Below are positions 1 through 9,302 of a stretch of DNA of 64,000 nucleotides, in pieces. Below the pieces are notes generated by a model, which worked only from the letters and a program-made list of their open reading frames with translations, made no database searches and was not told where the DNA came from. Each line of letters begins with the position of its first letter. Within the stretch, counting starts at the first letter, position 1. The stretch is from an uncultured Pelagibacteraceae bacterium (lineage in GTDB: Bacteria; Pseudomonadota; Alphaproteobacteria; Pelagibacterales; Pelagibacteraceae). The translations under genes were made by a program, and so were the position numbers. Where the stretch lies: assembly GCA_902556905.1 (NCBI GenBank), contig CACDYK010000003.1, forward strand, positions 1-64,000, given 5' to 3'.

Positions 1-43
1 AAAATTACATATATATTTTTCAGAAACATATTATTATTGATAT

Positions 44-1879
44 TTAATCGTTTTTAAAATTTTTTTTATAATTTATTTTTAAACTGACTGTTTGCTTTTT
101 TTTGTCCAAAATACAATTTCCAATAACTAGATAATCTAAATCTGTACCCATGAAACAATTAAATGCATCAATTGGTGTATTAACAATTGGCTCTCCTCTG
201 ACATTAAAAGAGGTATTCACCAATATCGGACATCCTGTTTTTTCTTTGAATTTTGAAATTAGGTCATAAAATCTACTGTTTGTATCTTTAGTTACTGTCT
301 GAACCCTAGCTGAATAATCTACATGAGTTACAGCTGGAACTTCTGATCTTTTTATATTCAACTTATCTATACCAAAAAGTTTTTTTTGATCATTAGTCAT
401 TTCAATTTTTTTATTAGAACTCACATTTGCAACAAGTAGCATATATGGGCTATCTACATTCATATCAAACCACTCAGATAAATCTTCTCTTAAAATAGAA
501 GGAGCAAAAGGCCTAAAACTTTCTCTATACTTTACTTTTAAATTTAAATTTTTTTGCATTTTATCTGATCTTGGGTCACCTAAAATTGATCTCGCACCTA
601 AAGCTCTTGGACCAAATTCCATTCTTCCTTGAAACCAACCCATAGCTTTTTCATTTGATAGAAGTGTTGCTGATTCATCAATTAATTTTTCATAACCCAA
701 AGTTTCAAAATTTGCTCCTACAGATTTTAATTGTTTTTCTATTTCGTCTTGATTAAAATCAGTTCCCAAATACGAACCTTGCATTTGATCTTTAAAACTT
801 TGCAATCTTTCATTTCCTTGATCAATATGCCAAAGAGCTAATGCTGCTCCCAAAGAACATCCAGCATCACCTGCAGCTGGTTGAATCCAAATATTATCAA
901 AAATTTTTTCTTCGAGAATTTTTCCGTTAGCGACACAATTTAATGCCACACCTCCAGCTAAACATAGATTTTTTATATTATATTCTTTTCTTATTGACTT
1001 TGCTAAACTAATCATAATTTCCTCTGTAACCTTTTGTATTGATGCTGCTATGTCCATATGAAATTGAGTTATTTTCTCATCTTCTGGATTACGAGGCTTT
1101 CTACCAAATAAATTATTAAATTTTTTACTTGTCATTGTAAGACCTGTTGCATAATTAAAATATTTTTGATTTAGTCTGAAAGTTCCATCTTCTTTTAAAT
1201 CAATTAATTCCTTAACTTTTTCCACATAAATTGGATTTCCATAAGGAGCTAAACCCATTAATTTATATTCACCACTGTTTACCTTAAAGCCAGTATAATA
1301 AGTAAATGCAGAGTAAAGTAATCCAAGGGAGTGTGGAAAATGGATTTCTTTTTTAATTTCTAAATTATTTTTTTTTCCAATTGCTACAGTGGTTGTTGCC
1401 CATTCACCTACTCCATCAGCTGTTAATACAACCGCCTCATCAAAAGGTGATGGGAAAAAAGCACTTGCGGCATGACTTAAATGATGATCTGAGAAAAAAA
1501 TATTATTATCAGAATTGTAATTTTGATCATGTTCTTTAAGTTTATTAAATAATAGGTTTTTTTGAAAAAGTTTTTCTTTAATCCATAATGGCATAGCTTT
1601 AGCAAAAGAGACGAAACCTTTGGGTGCAAAAGCAACATAAGTTTCTAACAACCTTTCAAATTTTAAAAAAGGTTTTTCAAAAAAAACAATCTGGTCTACT
1701 TCGCTCAGTTTTAAATTAGAGTATTTCAAAACAAATTCAATTGCGTTGTATGGGTACCCTGGATCATGTTTTTTTCTAGTGAATCTCTCCTCTTGAGCAG
1801 CAGCAATTATTTTTCCATCTTTTAAAATCGTAGCCGCACTATCATGATAGAATGCGGATATACCTAGTATAGAACTCAC
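44..1879 (-). CDS. NodU/CmcH-family carbamoyltransferase (SxtI-like)
   Basis: A 611-residue protein of the NodU/CmcH/SxtI family, which transfers a carbamoyl group from carbamoyl phosphate, via an adenylate, to a hydroxyl of a sugar or other small acceptor. The N-terminal Kae1-like ATPase-fold half carries the metal-binding HHLSHAASA segment near residues 132-140 and the LAGGVALNCVANG segment near 310. The C-terminal half carries EFGPRALGARSILGDP near 420. The length fits the family. The start is GTG at 1877-1879, one base after the stop of the 49-residue DUF5989 gene, so the two are translationally linked. It is the last gene of thyX-sxtJ-DUF5989-carbamoyltransferase. The acceptor substrate is unknown; a surface glycan is a reasonable guess from similar cassettes in polysaccharide loci. 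Confidence 0.93.
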   Translation of the reverse strand: MSSILGISAFYHDSAATILKDGKIIAAAQEERFTRKKHDPGYPYNAIEFVLKYSNLKLSEVDQIVFFEKPFLKFERLLETYVAFAPKGFVSFAKAMPLWIKEKLFQKNLLFNKLKEHDQNYNSDNNIFFSDHHLSHAASAFFPSPFDEAVVLTADGVGEWATTTVAIGKKNNLEIKKEIHFPHSLGLLYSAFTYYTGFKVNSGEYKLMGLAPYGNPIYVEKVKELIDLKEDGTFRLNQKYFNYATGLTMTSKKFNNLFGRKPRNPEDEKITQFHMDIAASIQKVTEEIMISLAKSIRKEYNIKNLCLAGGVALNCVANGKILEEKIFDNIWIQPAAGDAGCSLGAALALWHIDQGNERLQSFKDQMQGSYLGTDFNQDEIEKQLKSVGANFETLGYEKLIDESATLLSNEKAMGWFQGRMEFGPRALGARSILGDPRSDKMQKNLNLKVKYRESFRPFAPSILREDLSEWFDMNVDSPYMLLVANVSSNKKIEMTNDQKKLFGIDKLNIKRSEVPAVTHVDYSARVQTVTKDTNSRFYDLISKFKEKTGCPILVNTSFNVRGEPIVNTPIDAFNCFMGTDLDYLVIGNCILDKKKQTVSLKINYKKNFKND

Positions 1880-1880
1880 T

Positions 1881-2030
1881 TTAGAATAATGTATAAATGA
1901 ATGGGGCTACTGCAGAACCTTGGGTAAGAACTATTAATCCACCAAATAGAGCAAGCACAATAATAATAGGCAAAAGCCAAAATTTTTTTCTAATTTTCAA
2001 AAATTGCCAAAATTCTTTTACAAAACTCAT
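1881..2030 (-). CDS. DUF5989-type small membrane protein (SxtK-like)
   Basis: A 49-residue open frame that begins MSFVKEFWQFLKIRKKFW and contains one hydrophobic segment (LLPIIIVLALFGGLIVL) followed by a short tail ending in PFIYTLF. Small proteins of this shape (DUF5989) are found between an SxtJ-like gene and a carbamoyltransferase in many bacteria. Here it starts one base after the sxtJ stop and ends one base before the carbamoyltransferase GTG. The conserved position and tight packing argue that it is real despite its size. I infer a single-pass membrane partner of the carbamoyltransferase; no biochemical role is known to me. Confidence 0.82.
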   Translation of the reverse strand: MSFVKEFWQFLKIRKKFWLLPIIIVLALFGGLIVLTQGSAVAPFIYTLF

Positions 2031-2031
2031 A

Positions 2032-2421
2032 TTAAAACTGATTTTTCATTTTACTATTTGTACCATCTTTTTTAGTCCAATAAGATTTAATCTTTTTGTC
2101 ATATTTTAAGTTTAATATATCTCTTCTTAATGTTTTCATTATTAAACCTATTGGTGTTACCACTACAAAAAATATTAAAGCCATTATAATAGGTGACATT
2201 ATCCTGCCTAATAAAATACCAAATTTAAACCACAATCTATTTAAAGGAGTTAATATTTTTGAATTTATCAAACCTAAAATTAAAAAAATTATAGATATTC
2301 CTAAAGACCATCTTGTAAAATCTTGATCATGAATTAAAGAATAGAAAGATATAGCAAAAAATAAAAAAAAAAAAACTATACCAAAACTTCTATTTGAAGG
2401 TAATTTTGGTAAATTAGTCAT
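2032..2421 (-). CDS. SxtJ-family membrane protein
   Basis: A 129-residue protein with two hydrophobic segments in the first half (near residues 14-28 and 38-53) and a longer one near 75-95, then a basic, soluble C-terminus. Composition and position match SxtJ, a membrane protein found next to carbamoyltransferases in saxitoxin, O-antigen and other clusters. The ATG lies 7 bases after the thyX stop, so it is probably co-transcribed with thyX. No catalytic motif is visible. It likely anchors or regulates the carbamoyltransferase, which is inferred from context only. Confidence 0.8.
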   Translation of the reverse strand: MTNLPKLPSNRSFGIVFFFLFFAISFYSLIHDQDFTRWSLGISIIFLILGLINSKILTPLNRLWFKFGILLGRIMSPIIMALIFFVVVTPIGLIMKTLRRDILNLKYDKKIKSYWTKKDGTNSKMKNQF

Positions 2422-2428
2422 AAAATAA

Positions 2429-3376
2429 TTAAATTAATTTTTCTTTAATATCAAAAGCAGTCATTAATTCATTCCATTCTCTTTTAGATAGACCAGAGCT
2501 CTCAACATCTACATTTTCACCTTTAATAAGTTTTTGAATAATTACTTTTCCTTTAGCAGAAACTTCTGTGCCACCAACTCTGTAATCCATAAATGCATCG
2601 TAAGTTATTGGAACCCATTTTTTAACTGTATCTAACATTATATCTGCATAAACTCTTATTTCATATTGTGCATGACTGTCTGCTCTTAATCTTAAAAAAT
2701 TCATCAAATTTAATAAATCAGTTTTCCAATACCACTGTGTATAAGTATTTAAAGTTAAATTCATCCTTGCAAGTTCTCTTGCTAGGCCTTTTTTATTTTC
2801 ATCAATTGTTGAACCATCAAATCTCTCATTCAACATAGTTTCATAATTATCATATGTTCTCTCTGAGTCATTTTTTAAAAGTTCTAAAACTTCTTTAGCT
2901 TGTTCACCTTCTAAAACATCTCCTCTACCTTGCCTATTACTTGAAGATTGAGCTGCTAAATTTTCTACACTTGGTAAATAAAATTCTTTATCTAAAATCG
3001 AATATCTTGCTGAATATTCATTTACATTAGCTGTTCTATGTCTAATCCATTGTCGTGCAATAAAAATTGGAAGTTTCACATGGTATTTAATTTCACACAT
3101 TTCAAATGGAGTGCTATGCCAATGTCTCATTAAATATTTAATTAGGCCCGCATCTGTTGAAACTTTTTTAGTTCCTTTACCATAAGAAACCCTAGCTGAT
3201 TGAACTATCGATGTATCGTCACCCATATAATCTACAACTCTTACAAAACCATGATCTAATGCAGGCATTGCTTCGTAAAGAATTTCTTCTAGCGCAGGAG
3301 CAGTGACTCTTTTTGTTTTATTTTGTTGAGACTGTTGTTCTTTAATCTCTTGTGATTGTTCGCTGGTTAATTTCAT
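2429..3376 (-). CDS. thyX: flavin-dependent thymidylate synthase ThyX
   Basis: ThyX makes dTMP from dUMP using methylenetetrahydrofolate, FAD and NADPH. The signature RHRx7S is present as [11 protein letters not shown] at residues 112-122, followed by the conserved ARY. I place the start at the ATG 3374-3376 ([10 protein letters not shown]), giving 315 residues, with a purine-rich AGAGA about 12 bases upstream. The reading frame stays open for 41 more codons up to 3499, but that stretch is the antisense of the tmRNA acceptor piece and is not protein-like. First gene of the thyX-sxtJ-DUF5989-carbamoyltransferase run. ThyX rather than ThyA is usual in SAR11-type genomes. Confidence 0.95.
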   Translation of the reverse strand: MKLTSEQSQEIKEQQSQQNKTKRVTAPALEEILYEAMPALDHGFVRVVDYMGDDTSIVQSARVSYGKGTKKVSTDAGLIKYLMRHWHSTPFEMCEIKYHVKLPIFIARQWIRHRTANVNEYSARYSILDKEFYLPSVENLAAQSSSNRQGRGDVLEGEQAKEVLELLKNDSERTYDNYETMLNERFDGSTIDENKKGLARELARMNLTLNTYTQWYWKTDLLNLMNFLRLRADSHAQYEIRVYADIMLDTVKKWVPITYDAFMDYRVGGTEVSAKGKVIIQKLIKGENVDVESSGLSKREWNELMTAFDIKEKLI

Positions 3377-3384
3377 GATTTTTA

Positions 3385-3412
3385 TTGAATCTCTTTTAAA
3401 TGCTTTTATATT
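3385..3412 (+). promoter_or_regulatory. candidate sigma-70 promoter of the tmRNA
   Basis: TTGAAT at 3385-3390 and TATATT at 3407-3412 are separated by 16 bases and point toward the tmRNA, predicting a start near 3419. It lies just upstream of the thyX start on the other strand, so the two transcription units diverge and probably overlap. In DNA this AT-rich, such matches arise by chance, so the call rests mainly on position. Confidence 0.4.
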
Positions 3413-3420
3413 AATAATGT

Positions 3421-3676
3421 TGGTTTTCCAACTATGACGATAAACGAATTTCGTAATAACCATTGCGGACGTGGGGGCAGTACCCACCACCTCCACCATT
3501 ACAACTTATGGGGGTGAACTAGATTCGACGGGTGACTAAAGGCTATTCTTTTGTTCGGAATTGTTCCACCGTAACGGGCTAATTTATAATTGCTAACGAA
3601 AGTTACGCACTTGCTGCCTAATTAACTTTGTTAATTAAGTAGACGGGGTCCGGGGCACCTGGCAACAGAACGCCCC
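3421..3676 (+). ncRNA. ssrA: circularly permuted two-piece tmRNA (ssrA)
   Basis: tmRNA rescues stalled ribosomes and appends a degradation tag. The gene has the alphaproteobacterial permuted order: the acceptor piece comes first and ends in CACCTCC-A-CCA (3488-3498). An 11-base spacer follows, then the coding piece starts with GGGGGTG (3510-3516) and AGATTCGACGGG. GGGGGTG pairs over 7 bp with CACCTCC to rebuild the acceptor stem. The T-arm is GTGGG/CCCAC (3471-3475/3483-3487) around a 7-base loop. The tag frame GCT...TAA at 3592-3621 encodes ANESYALAA. A short hairpin AATTAAC/GTTAATT follows, then a terminal GC-rich pseudoknot-like segment ending in GCCCC near 3676, touching the ppdK stop. 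The exact 5' end of the acceptor piece is uncertain (about 3420-3430). Confidence 0.95.
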
Positions 3677-6354
3677 TAACAATTCTTAAATATTTTGTAT
3701 TTTTTTAATTCTGCTTGAGCAGCTGCTAATCTTGCAATTGGAACTCTATAAGGTGAACAAGATACATAATTCAAACCTACTTTAGAGCAAAACTCAATAC
3801 TTTTTGGATCTCCGCCATGTTCACCACAAATTCCTAGTTTCAATTTTTTATTTTGAGCTTTTCCCTTTTCAACAGCAATTTCAACTAAGTCCGCAACTCC
3901 ATCATCAATAGATATAAATGGATCAATTGAAAATATTTTGTTATCTAAGTAATCATTTAAGAATTTACCACTATCATCTCTGCTAATTCCAAAAGTTGTT
4001 TGAGTTAAATCGTTAGTTCCGAAACTAAAAAACTCAGCATGTTTAGCTATTTCTCTTGCTTTTATTGCGGCTCTTGGTAACTCAATCATTGTTCCAACCA
4101 TAAATTCTACTTTAATCTTATTCTGTTTTTGAACTTCTCTTGCAATATTTATTACTAAATCTTTCATTATCTTAATTTCAGCCTCAGTTGAAACTAAAGG
4201 AATCATTATCTCTGGGAAAGCTGATTTAATTTTTTTCTTTTTAAGTTCAGCTAAAGCTTCAAAAATAGCTTTACATTGCATTTCGTAAATCTCTGGAAAT
4301 GATATCCCAAGTCTACAACCTCTATGTCCCAACATTGGATTTTGTTCATGTAGTTCATCTATTCTAGTTTCAACTTCTTTTGTTGAAAGTCCTACTACAT
4401 TTGAAACTTCATTAATTTCTTTACTTGTTTTTGGTAAAAACTCATGAAGAGGAGGATCTAATAACCTAACTGTAACTGGCAGACCACTCATAATTTTAAA
4501 AATTTCTTCAAAATCTTTTTTTTGATGTGGCAAAAGCTTTTCTAGTGCTTTAGCTCTATCTTCTTGAGTTTTAGATAGAATCATTTCACGAACAGATAAA
4601 ATTCTCTCCTCATCAAAAAACATATGCTCAGTTCTACAAAGACCAATACCTTCTGCACCAAAATCTTTAGCTGTTTTAGTATCTTTAGGTGTTTCTGAAT
4701 TAGTTCTAATATTTAATTTTCTAAAACTATCTGCCCATGACATTAATTTCGAAAAGTCACCTGAAATTTCTGGTTTTACTGTTGCAACACTTCCTAATAT
4801 AATTCTTCCTGTTGATCCATCAATTGTTATAATTTCACCTTCTTTAATTTCTAAAGATTCAGTTTTAAATGATTTATTTTCGTAATTAATATCAATTTCG
4901 CTAGAACCAGAAACACAAGGTCTTCCCATACCTCTTGCAACAACAGCTGCGTGACTTGTCATTCCTCCTCTTGCGGTCAAAATTCCTTTAGCTGCATGCA
5001 TTCCCTGAATATCTTCTGGTGATGTCTCTACTCTTACTAAAATTGTATCTTGCATCATTCCAGTTAATCTTTCAGCTTCCTCAGAGGTAAATACAACTTT
5101 TCCACTAGCTGCACCTGGAGAAGCTGGCAAACCATTGGCTATAACATTAATTGAACTTTTTTCATCTAGAGTAGGATGAAGCAAAGTATCTAAAGAATTA
5201 GGATCAATCCTAAGAACAGCCTCTTTTTTTGAAATTAATTTTTCTTTTACCATATCAACTGCAATCTTTACTGATGATTTAGCTGTTCTTTTTCCAGATC
5301 TAGTTTGTAACATCCACAGTTTTTTATTTTCAACTGTGAATTCTACGTCTTGCATATCCTTATAATGCTTTTCTAATTTTTTTAATATGTTTTGAAGTTG
5401 TTTGTAAACATTTGGCATAACCTCTTCCATTGAAGGATCCTTTACTTTAGCTTTTTGTCTAGCTTTTTGAGTTATGTATTGAGGTGTTCTAGTTCCAGCC
5501 ACAACATCTTCACCTTGAGCATTAATTAAATATTCACCATAAATTTCATTTATTCCATCTGAGGGATTTCTTGTAAACACTACCCCCGTTGCACAATCTT
5601 CACCCATATTACCAAAAACCATTGATTGTACATTTACTGCTGTACCCCATTCAGCAGGGATTTGATTTAATTTTCTATAAACTTTTGCTCTATTACTTTC
5701 CCAAGATAAAAATACTGCACTAATTGCTCCTAGTAATTGCTGGTAAACATTTTGAGGAAAATCTTTTTTAGCTTTTTCTTTAACAGTTCTTTTAAAATCA
5801 ACTATTAAACCATCCCAATCATTTTCATCAAGATCAGTGTCTAAAAGAACTCCTTTTGTAAGCTTATAATTTTCAATTAAATCCTCAAAATGATAACCTT
5901 CAACACCCATTACTACATTACTGTACATTTGAATAAATCTTCTGTAGCTATCTTTAGCAAATCTTCCATTTGAAGTTTTTAAAGCTAAGGCATTTACAGT
6001 CTTATCGTTTAAGCCTAGGTTCAAAATTGTATCCATCATGCCTGGCATAGACACTCTTGCCCCAGATCTTACTGAGAGTAATAAAGGATTTTTTAAATCA
6101 CCAAATTTTTTACCTACATCTTTTTCAATGATTTTTAATTCTTTTTTTATTTGGGCTACTAAATTTTTATTCAATTTTTTTTTATCTTTATAAAAAATCT
6201 CACATACTTTTGTTGAAATTGTAAATCCTGGTGGAACAGGAAGGCCCATTCTTCCCATTTCAGATAAATTAGCACCTTTCCCGCCTAAAAAGTTTTTAGG
6301 ATCTTTAATCTTTTTATTACCTTTAGATTTAAAATTTAAAATTAGTTTGTTCAT
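3676..6354 (-). CDS. ppdK: pyruvate, phosphate dikinase
   Basis: An 892-residue PPDK that reversibly converts pyruvate, ATP and Pi to phosphoenolpyruvate, AMP and PPi. The N-terminal nucleotide-binding domain includes GGKGANLSEM near residue 25. The phosphohistidine domain carries GGMTSHAAVVARGMGRPCVSG with the catalytic His at 468. The C-terminal PEP/pyruvate barrel has GICGEHGGDP with the catalytic Cys. Its length is normal. The ATG overlaps the glyS stop (ATGA), so it is the last gene of sppA-glyQ-glyS-ppdK. Its TAG stop meets the 3' end of the tmRNA coming from the other strand. In SAR11-type metabolism PPDK is thought to stand in for pyruvate kinase and PEP synthase; that role is from general knowledge, not shown here. 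Confidence 0.98.
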   Translation of the reverse strand: MNKLILNFKSKGNKKIKDPKNFLGGKGANLSEMGRMGLPVPPGFTISTKVCEIFYKDKKKLNKNLVAQIKKELKIIEKDVGKKFGDLKNPLLLSVRSGARVSMPGMMDTILNLGLNDKTVNALALKTSNGRFAKDSYRRFIQMYSNVVMGVEGYHFEDLIENYKLTKGVLLDTDLDENDWDGLIVDFKRTVKEKAKKDFPQNVYQQLLGAISAVFLSWESNRAKVYRKLNQIPAEWGTAVNVQSMVFGNMGEDCATGVVFTRNPSDGINEIYGEYLINAQGEDVVAGTRTPQYITQKARQKAKVKDPSMEEVMPNVYKQLQNILKKLEKHYKDMQDVEFTVENKKLWMLQTRSGKRTAKSSVKIAVDMVKEKLISKKEAVLRIDPNSLDTLLHPTLDEKSSINVIANGLPASPGAASGKVVFTSEEAERLTGMMQDTILVRVETSPEDIQGMHAAKGILTARGGMTSHAAVVARGMGRPCVSGSSEIDINYENKSFKTESLEIKEGEIITIDGSTGRIILGSVATVKPEISGDFSKLMSWADSFRKLNIRTNSETPKDTKTAKDFGAEGIGLCRTEHMFFDEERILSVREMILSKTQEDRAKALEKLLPHQKKDFEEIFKIMSGLPVTVRLLDPPLHEFLPKTSKEINEVSNVVGLSTKEVETRIDELHEQNPMLGHRGCRLGISFPEIYEMQCKAIFEALAELKKKKIKSAFPEIMIPLVSTEAEIKIMKDLVINIAREVQKQNKIKVEFMVGTMIELPRAAIKAREIAKHAEFFSFGTNDLTQTTFGISRDDSGKFLNDYLDNKIFSIDPFISIDDGVADLVEIAVEKGKAQNKKLKLGICGEHGGDPKSIEFCSKVGLNYVSCSPYRVPIARLAAAQAELKKYKIFKNC

Positions 6355-8420
6355 TGATGGGAGTCGATTAAAGAAAAATTAACATAATAGTCGAATGTTT
6401 TACATAACATTTGGATTAGTTCCAGTCTGTTTTTTTTTATTGTGATATCGTCTTCATTAACTATGACATTGTCAAAAAAATCAAAAATTATTTTTTTTGA
6501 CTCTGCTAAATTATTGATTGACAGATCAAAATCCTCGTCTTTATTTATATTTTGAAAGTATTTTCTTAATTCATTAATTTTTTTATATAAATTTTTTTCA
6601 AACTCGGTTTTGAAAATACCAGGGTCAGTTGTATTTGATAATTCTAATTCTTTATCTCTTAGCTCACTTTCCAATATACTTGAGGCTCTTTTGAAGCTTG
6701 AAACTATATCTATTCCATTGGGTTTATTAATAAACTTATTTAAAGTTTTAGCCTTTCCAAAAATAACGACAGATTGATCTAAATTATGAAAGCTTGTAGA
6801 GGCTTGAACAATATCACTACGAATTTTCTCTTCTTTCATATAAAATTTTAATCTATCCATCAAAAAATTTACCAATTCGTTTTGTAGAAATTTATTTTCA
6901 AATTCAAAACCTTGATCAAGATACAAACCAGCTGAATAACTAATCAAATCTCTGATTTTAAAATCTTTTTTATTTTCAACTATTGTTTTGATTATTCCTG
7001 AGGCCAATCTTCTTAAAGCAAATGGATCTTTTGAACTTGTTGGTTTTTGATTTATTCCAAAGAAACCTACTAGCGTATCTATCCTATCTGCAAGAGATAG
7101 TGCTATACTGTATGGCTTTTTGGGTACTTTTGAATTTAGTCCTGCTGGTAAATATTGCTCACTAATAGCTTTGCAAACATCTTTCTCGAAACCCTGAACC
7201 TCTGCGAAATAACCACCCATAATACCTTGAAGTTCCGGAAATTCTCCAACAAGTTCCGATACTAAATCAACTTTACAAATGGATGCGGATAATTCAACTT
7301 TGTCTTTGCTAATCAATAATTCATCCGAAAGCATTCCACCTAGTTTTCTCATTCTTTGAACTTTATCAAAATAAGTTCCAAGTCCTTTGAAATAATTCAT
7401 AGATTTGAGCATTGAAACTCTTTTAACTAAATTTTGTGATTTATCTTTTTTCCAAAAAAACTCTGCGTCGTTTAATCTAGCTTCTACAACTCTTTCATTT
7501 CCAAGTTTTATTAATCCATTTATATCTTTCTTATTTGTTACAACTAAAAATTCATTTGTAATATTTCCTTTTTTATCAAATGTTGGAAAATATTTTTGAT
7601 GATGCTGCATAGTGATTATTAAAATTTCCTTTGGAATATTTAGAAATTTTCTATCAAATTCACACAATATAACATTAGGTTGATCAGTCAGATCAACAAC
7701 TTCATCAAGTAACTTAGGATTATTTTCAATTATTATATTTTTCTTACTTGAAATATCATTTAATTTTTTTTCTATAAAATTTTTTCTTAAATTGTGATCT
7801 ATAGTTATATTTAATTTTTTGAAAAAATTATTATAATCTTTAAAATCAACAAATATTTTTTTCTTCTCCTCGAACTCTTTATCAATAAATGTTGAATTTG
7901 AAGAGGTTAAATGATGAAAATTAAAAGTTAATTTTTTTTTATCAAATATTGCTAAAATTGATTTTAATGGCCTTCCCCAATTTAAATTAAAATCACTCCA
8001 TCTCATAGATTTTTTCCACTGAATTTTATGCAATATTGATGGCACTAACTCCTCTAATAAATTTTGAGTATTAATTTTTTTTGATTTAGTTTTAAAAAAA
8101 TAAAACTCACCTTTATCTGTTGTTTGTTTAAAAAGGTCTTTTTTATTAATATTATTTGATCTGATAAATCCTTCTAATGCTACTTCTGAAGCTTTTACAT
8201 TTGGACCTTTTATTTCCTTTGATTTAAAAATTATCTGTTTTTGTAAACCCTCAAACAAAATAACCAGTCTATTAGGTGTCGAAAATGATGAGCTTTTTTT
8301 AAATGAAATTGATTTTTCTTTAAATATTTTAACAAAATTATTTAAAAGATCTTCTCTTGAACTCTTTTGAAGAGATGAAGGTATTTCCTCACTAAATAAT
8401 TCTAAAAAAAATTCTGACAT
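6351..8420 (-). CDS. glyS: glycyl-tRNA synthetase beta subunit
   Basis: A 689-residue beta subunit of the bacterial alpha2beta2 glycyl-tRNA synthetase, which charges tRNA-Gly in the cytoplasm. It starts MSEFFLELFSEEIPSSLQ, the family's conserved N-terminus (LLxELxTEELP type). The GMRWSDFNLNWGRPLK-like segment (KSMRWSDFNLNWGRPLKS near 135-155) and the DKLEGIMGGYFAEVQG-like region (ELQGIMGGYFAEVQG near 400) are also diagnostic. It starts one base after glyQ ends and overlaps ppdK by 4 bases. Lys- and Phe-rich, as expected for the base composition. Confidence 0.97.
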   Translation of the reverse strand: MSEFFLELFSEEIPSSLQKSSREDLLNNFVKIFKEKSISFKKSSSFSTPNRLVILFEGLQKQIIFKSKEIKGPNVKASEVALEGFIRSNNINKKDLFKQTTDKGEFYFFKTKSKKINTQNLLEELVPSILHKIQWKKSMRWSDFNLNWGRPLKSILAIFDKKKLTFNFHHLTSSNSTFIDKEFEEKKKIFVDFKDYNNFFKKLNITIDHNLRKNFIEKKLNDISSKKNIIIENNPKLLDEVVDLTDQPNVILCEFDRKFLNIPKEILIITMQHHQKYFPTFDKKGNITNEFLVVTNKKDINGLIKLGNERVVEARLNDAEFFWKKDKSQNLVKRVSMLKSMNYFKGLGTYFDKVQRMRKLGGMLSDELLISKDKVELSASICKVDLVSELVGEFPELQGIMGGYFAEVQGFEKDVCKAISEQYLPAGLNSKVPKKPYSIALSLADRIDTLVGFFGINQKPTSSKDPFALRRLASGIIKTIVENKKDFKIRDLISYSAGLYLDQGFEFENKFLQNELVNFLMDRLKFYMKEEKIRSDIVQASTSFHNLDQSVVIFGKAKTLNKFINKPNGIDIVSSFKRASSILESELRDKELELSNTTDPGIFKTEFEKNLYKKINELRKYFQNINKDEDFDLSINNLAESKKIIFDFFDNVIVNEDDITIKKNRLELIQMLCKTFDYYVNFSLIDSHQ

Positions 8421-9302
8421 TTAGCTTTGACTATCCAACCAAATACCTGCGGCCGCTTTAGTAATATCTCTAATTCTTCCTATATATCCAGCTCTTTGAG
8501 CAACGCTTATTGCTCCTCTAGCATCTAAAATATTAAATATATGGCTTGCTTTTAAGCATTGGTCATATGCTGGTAATGATATTTTTTTTTCTACAAGAGA
8601 TTTGGCTTCTTTTTCAATCATATCAAACATTTTTAATAAATTTTCAACATTTGCGTGCTCAAAATTGTATGCTGAAAATTCTTTTTCTGCTTGATGAAAA
8701 ACGTCGTGATATTTTACTCCATCATCATTCCATATTAAATCATAAACATTCTTTTGTTGCTGGGTAAACATACATATTCTCTCTAATCCGTATGTAATTT
8801 CTACTGAAACAGGTTTACATTCATATCCTGCCATTTGTTGAAAATAAGTAAATTGTGTTATTTCCATACCATCACACCAAACTTCCCAACCCAAACCTGC
8901 CGCACCAAGTGTTGGACTTTCCCAATCATCTTCAACAAACCTTATATCATGTTCATTATGATCAATACCAATTACTGACAAACTATTTAAATATAATTTT
9001 TTTATATTATCTGGTGAAGGTTTAATTAAAACTTGAAATTGATAATAATGTTGTAATCTATTTGGATTATCACCATATCTTCCATCTGTTGGTCTTCTTG
9101 ATGGTTGAACGTATGCTGCTTTCCAATGTTTTGGGCCCAGTGATCTTAATGTGGTTGCGGGATGAAATGTTCCAGCACCAACTTCCATATCGTATGGTTG
9201 AAGAACAATACATCCTTTTTTACTCCAAAATTTTTGGAGATTAAGAATTGTATCTTGAAATGATTGAAATTTTTTTTTTGGTTTTTTTATTTTAGAAACC
9301 AT
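8421..9302 (-). CDS. glyQ: glycyl-tRNA synthetase alpha subunit
   Basis: A 293-residue catalytic alpha subunit of the tetrameric glycyl-tRNA synthetase. The highly conserved block [20 protein letters not shown] lies near residues 36-55 and is followed by [20 protein letters not shown], the class II aminoacylation core. [17 protein letters not shown] lies near 160. Length matches the family. It overlaps the 3' end of sppA by 11 bases and abuts glyS, so the operon is sppA-glyQ-glyS-ppdK. Confidence 0.98.
   Translation of the reverse strand: MVSKIKKPKKKFQSFQDTILNLQKFWSKKGCIVLQPYDMEVGAGTFHPATTLRSLGPKHWKAAYVQPSRRPTDGRYGDNPNRLQHYYQFQVLIKPSPDNIKKLYLNSLSVIGIDHNEHDIRFVEDDWESPTLGAAGLGWEVWCDGMEITQFTYFQQMAGYECKPVSVEITYGLERICMFTQQQKNVYDLIWNDDGVKYHDVFHQAEKEFSAYNFEHANVENLLKMFDMIEKEAKSLVEKKISLPAYDQCLKASHIFNILDARGAISVAQRAGYIGRIRDITKAAAGIWLDSQS

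Noticed and set aside
3377..3499. 41-codon N-terminal extension of ThyX
   Set aside because: It is the antisense of the tmRNA acceptor piece, has no ThyX similarity, and a good ATG at 3376 gives a normal protein.
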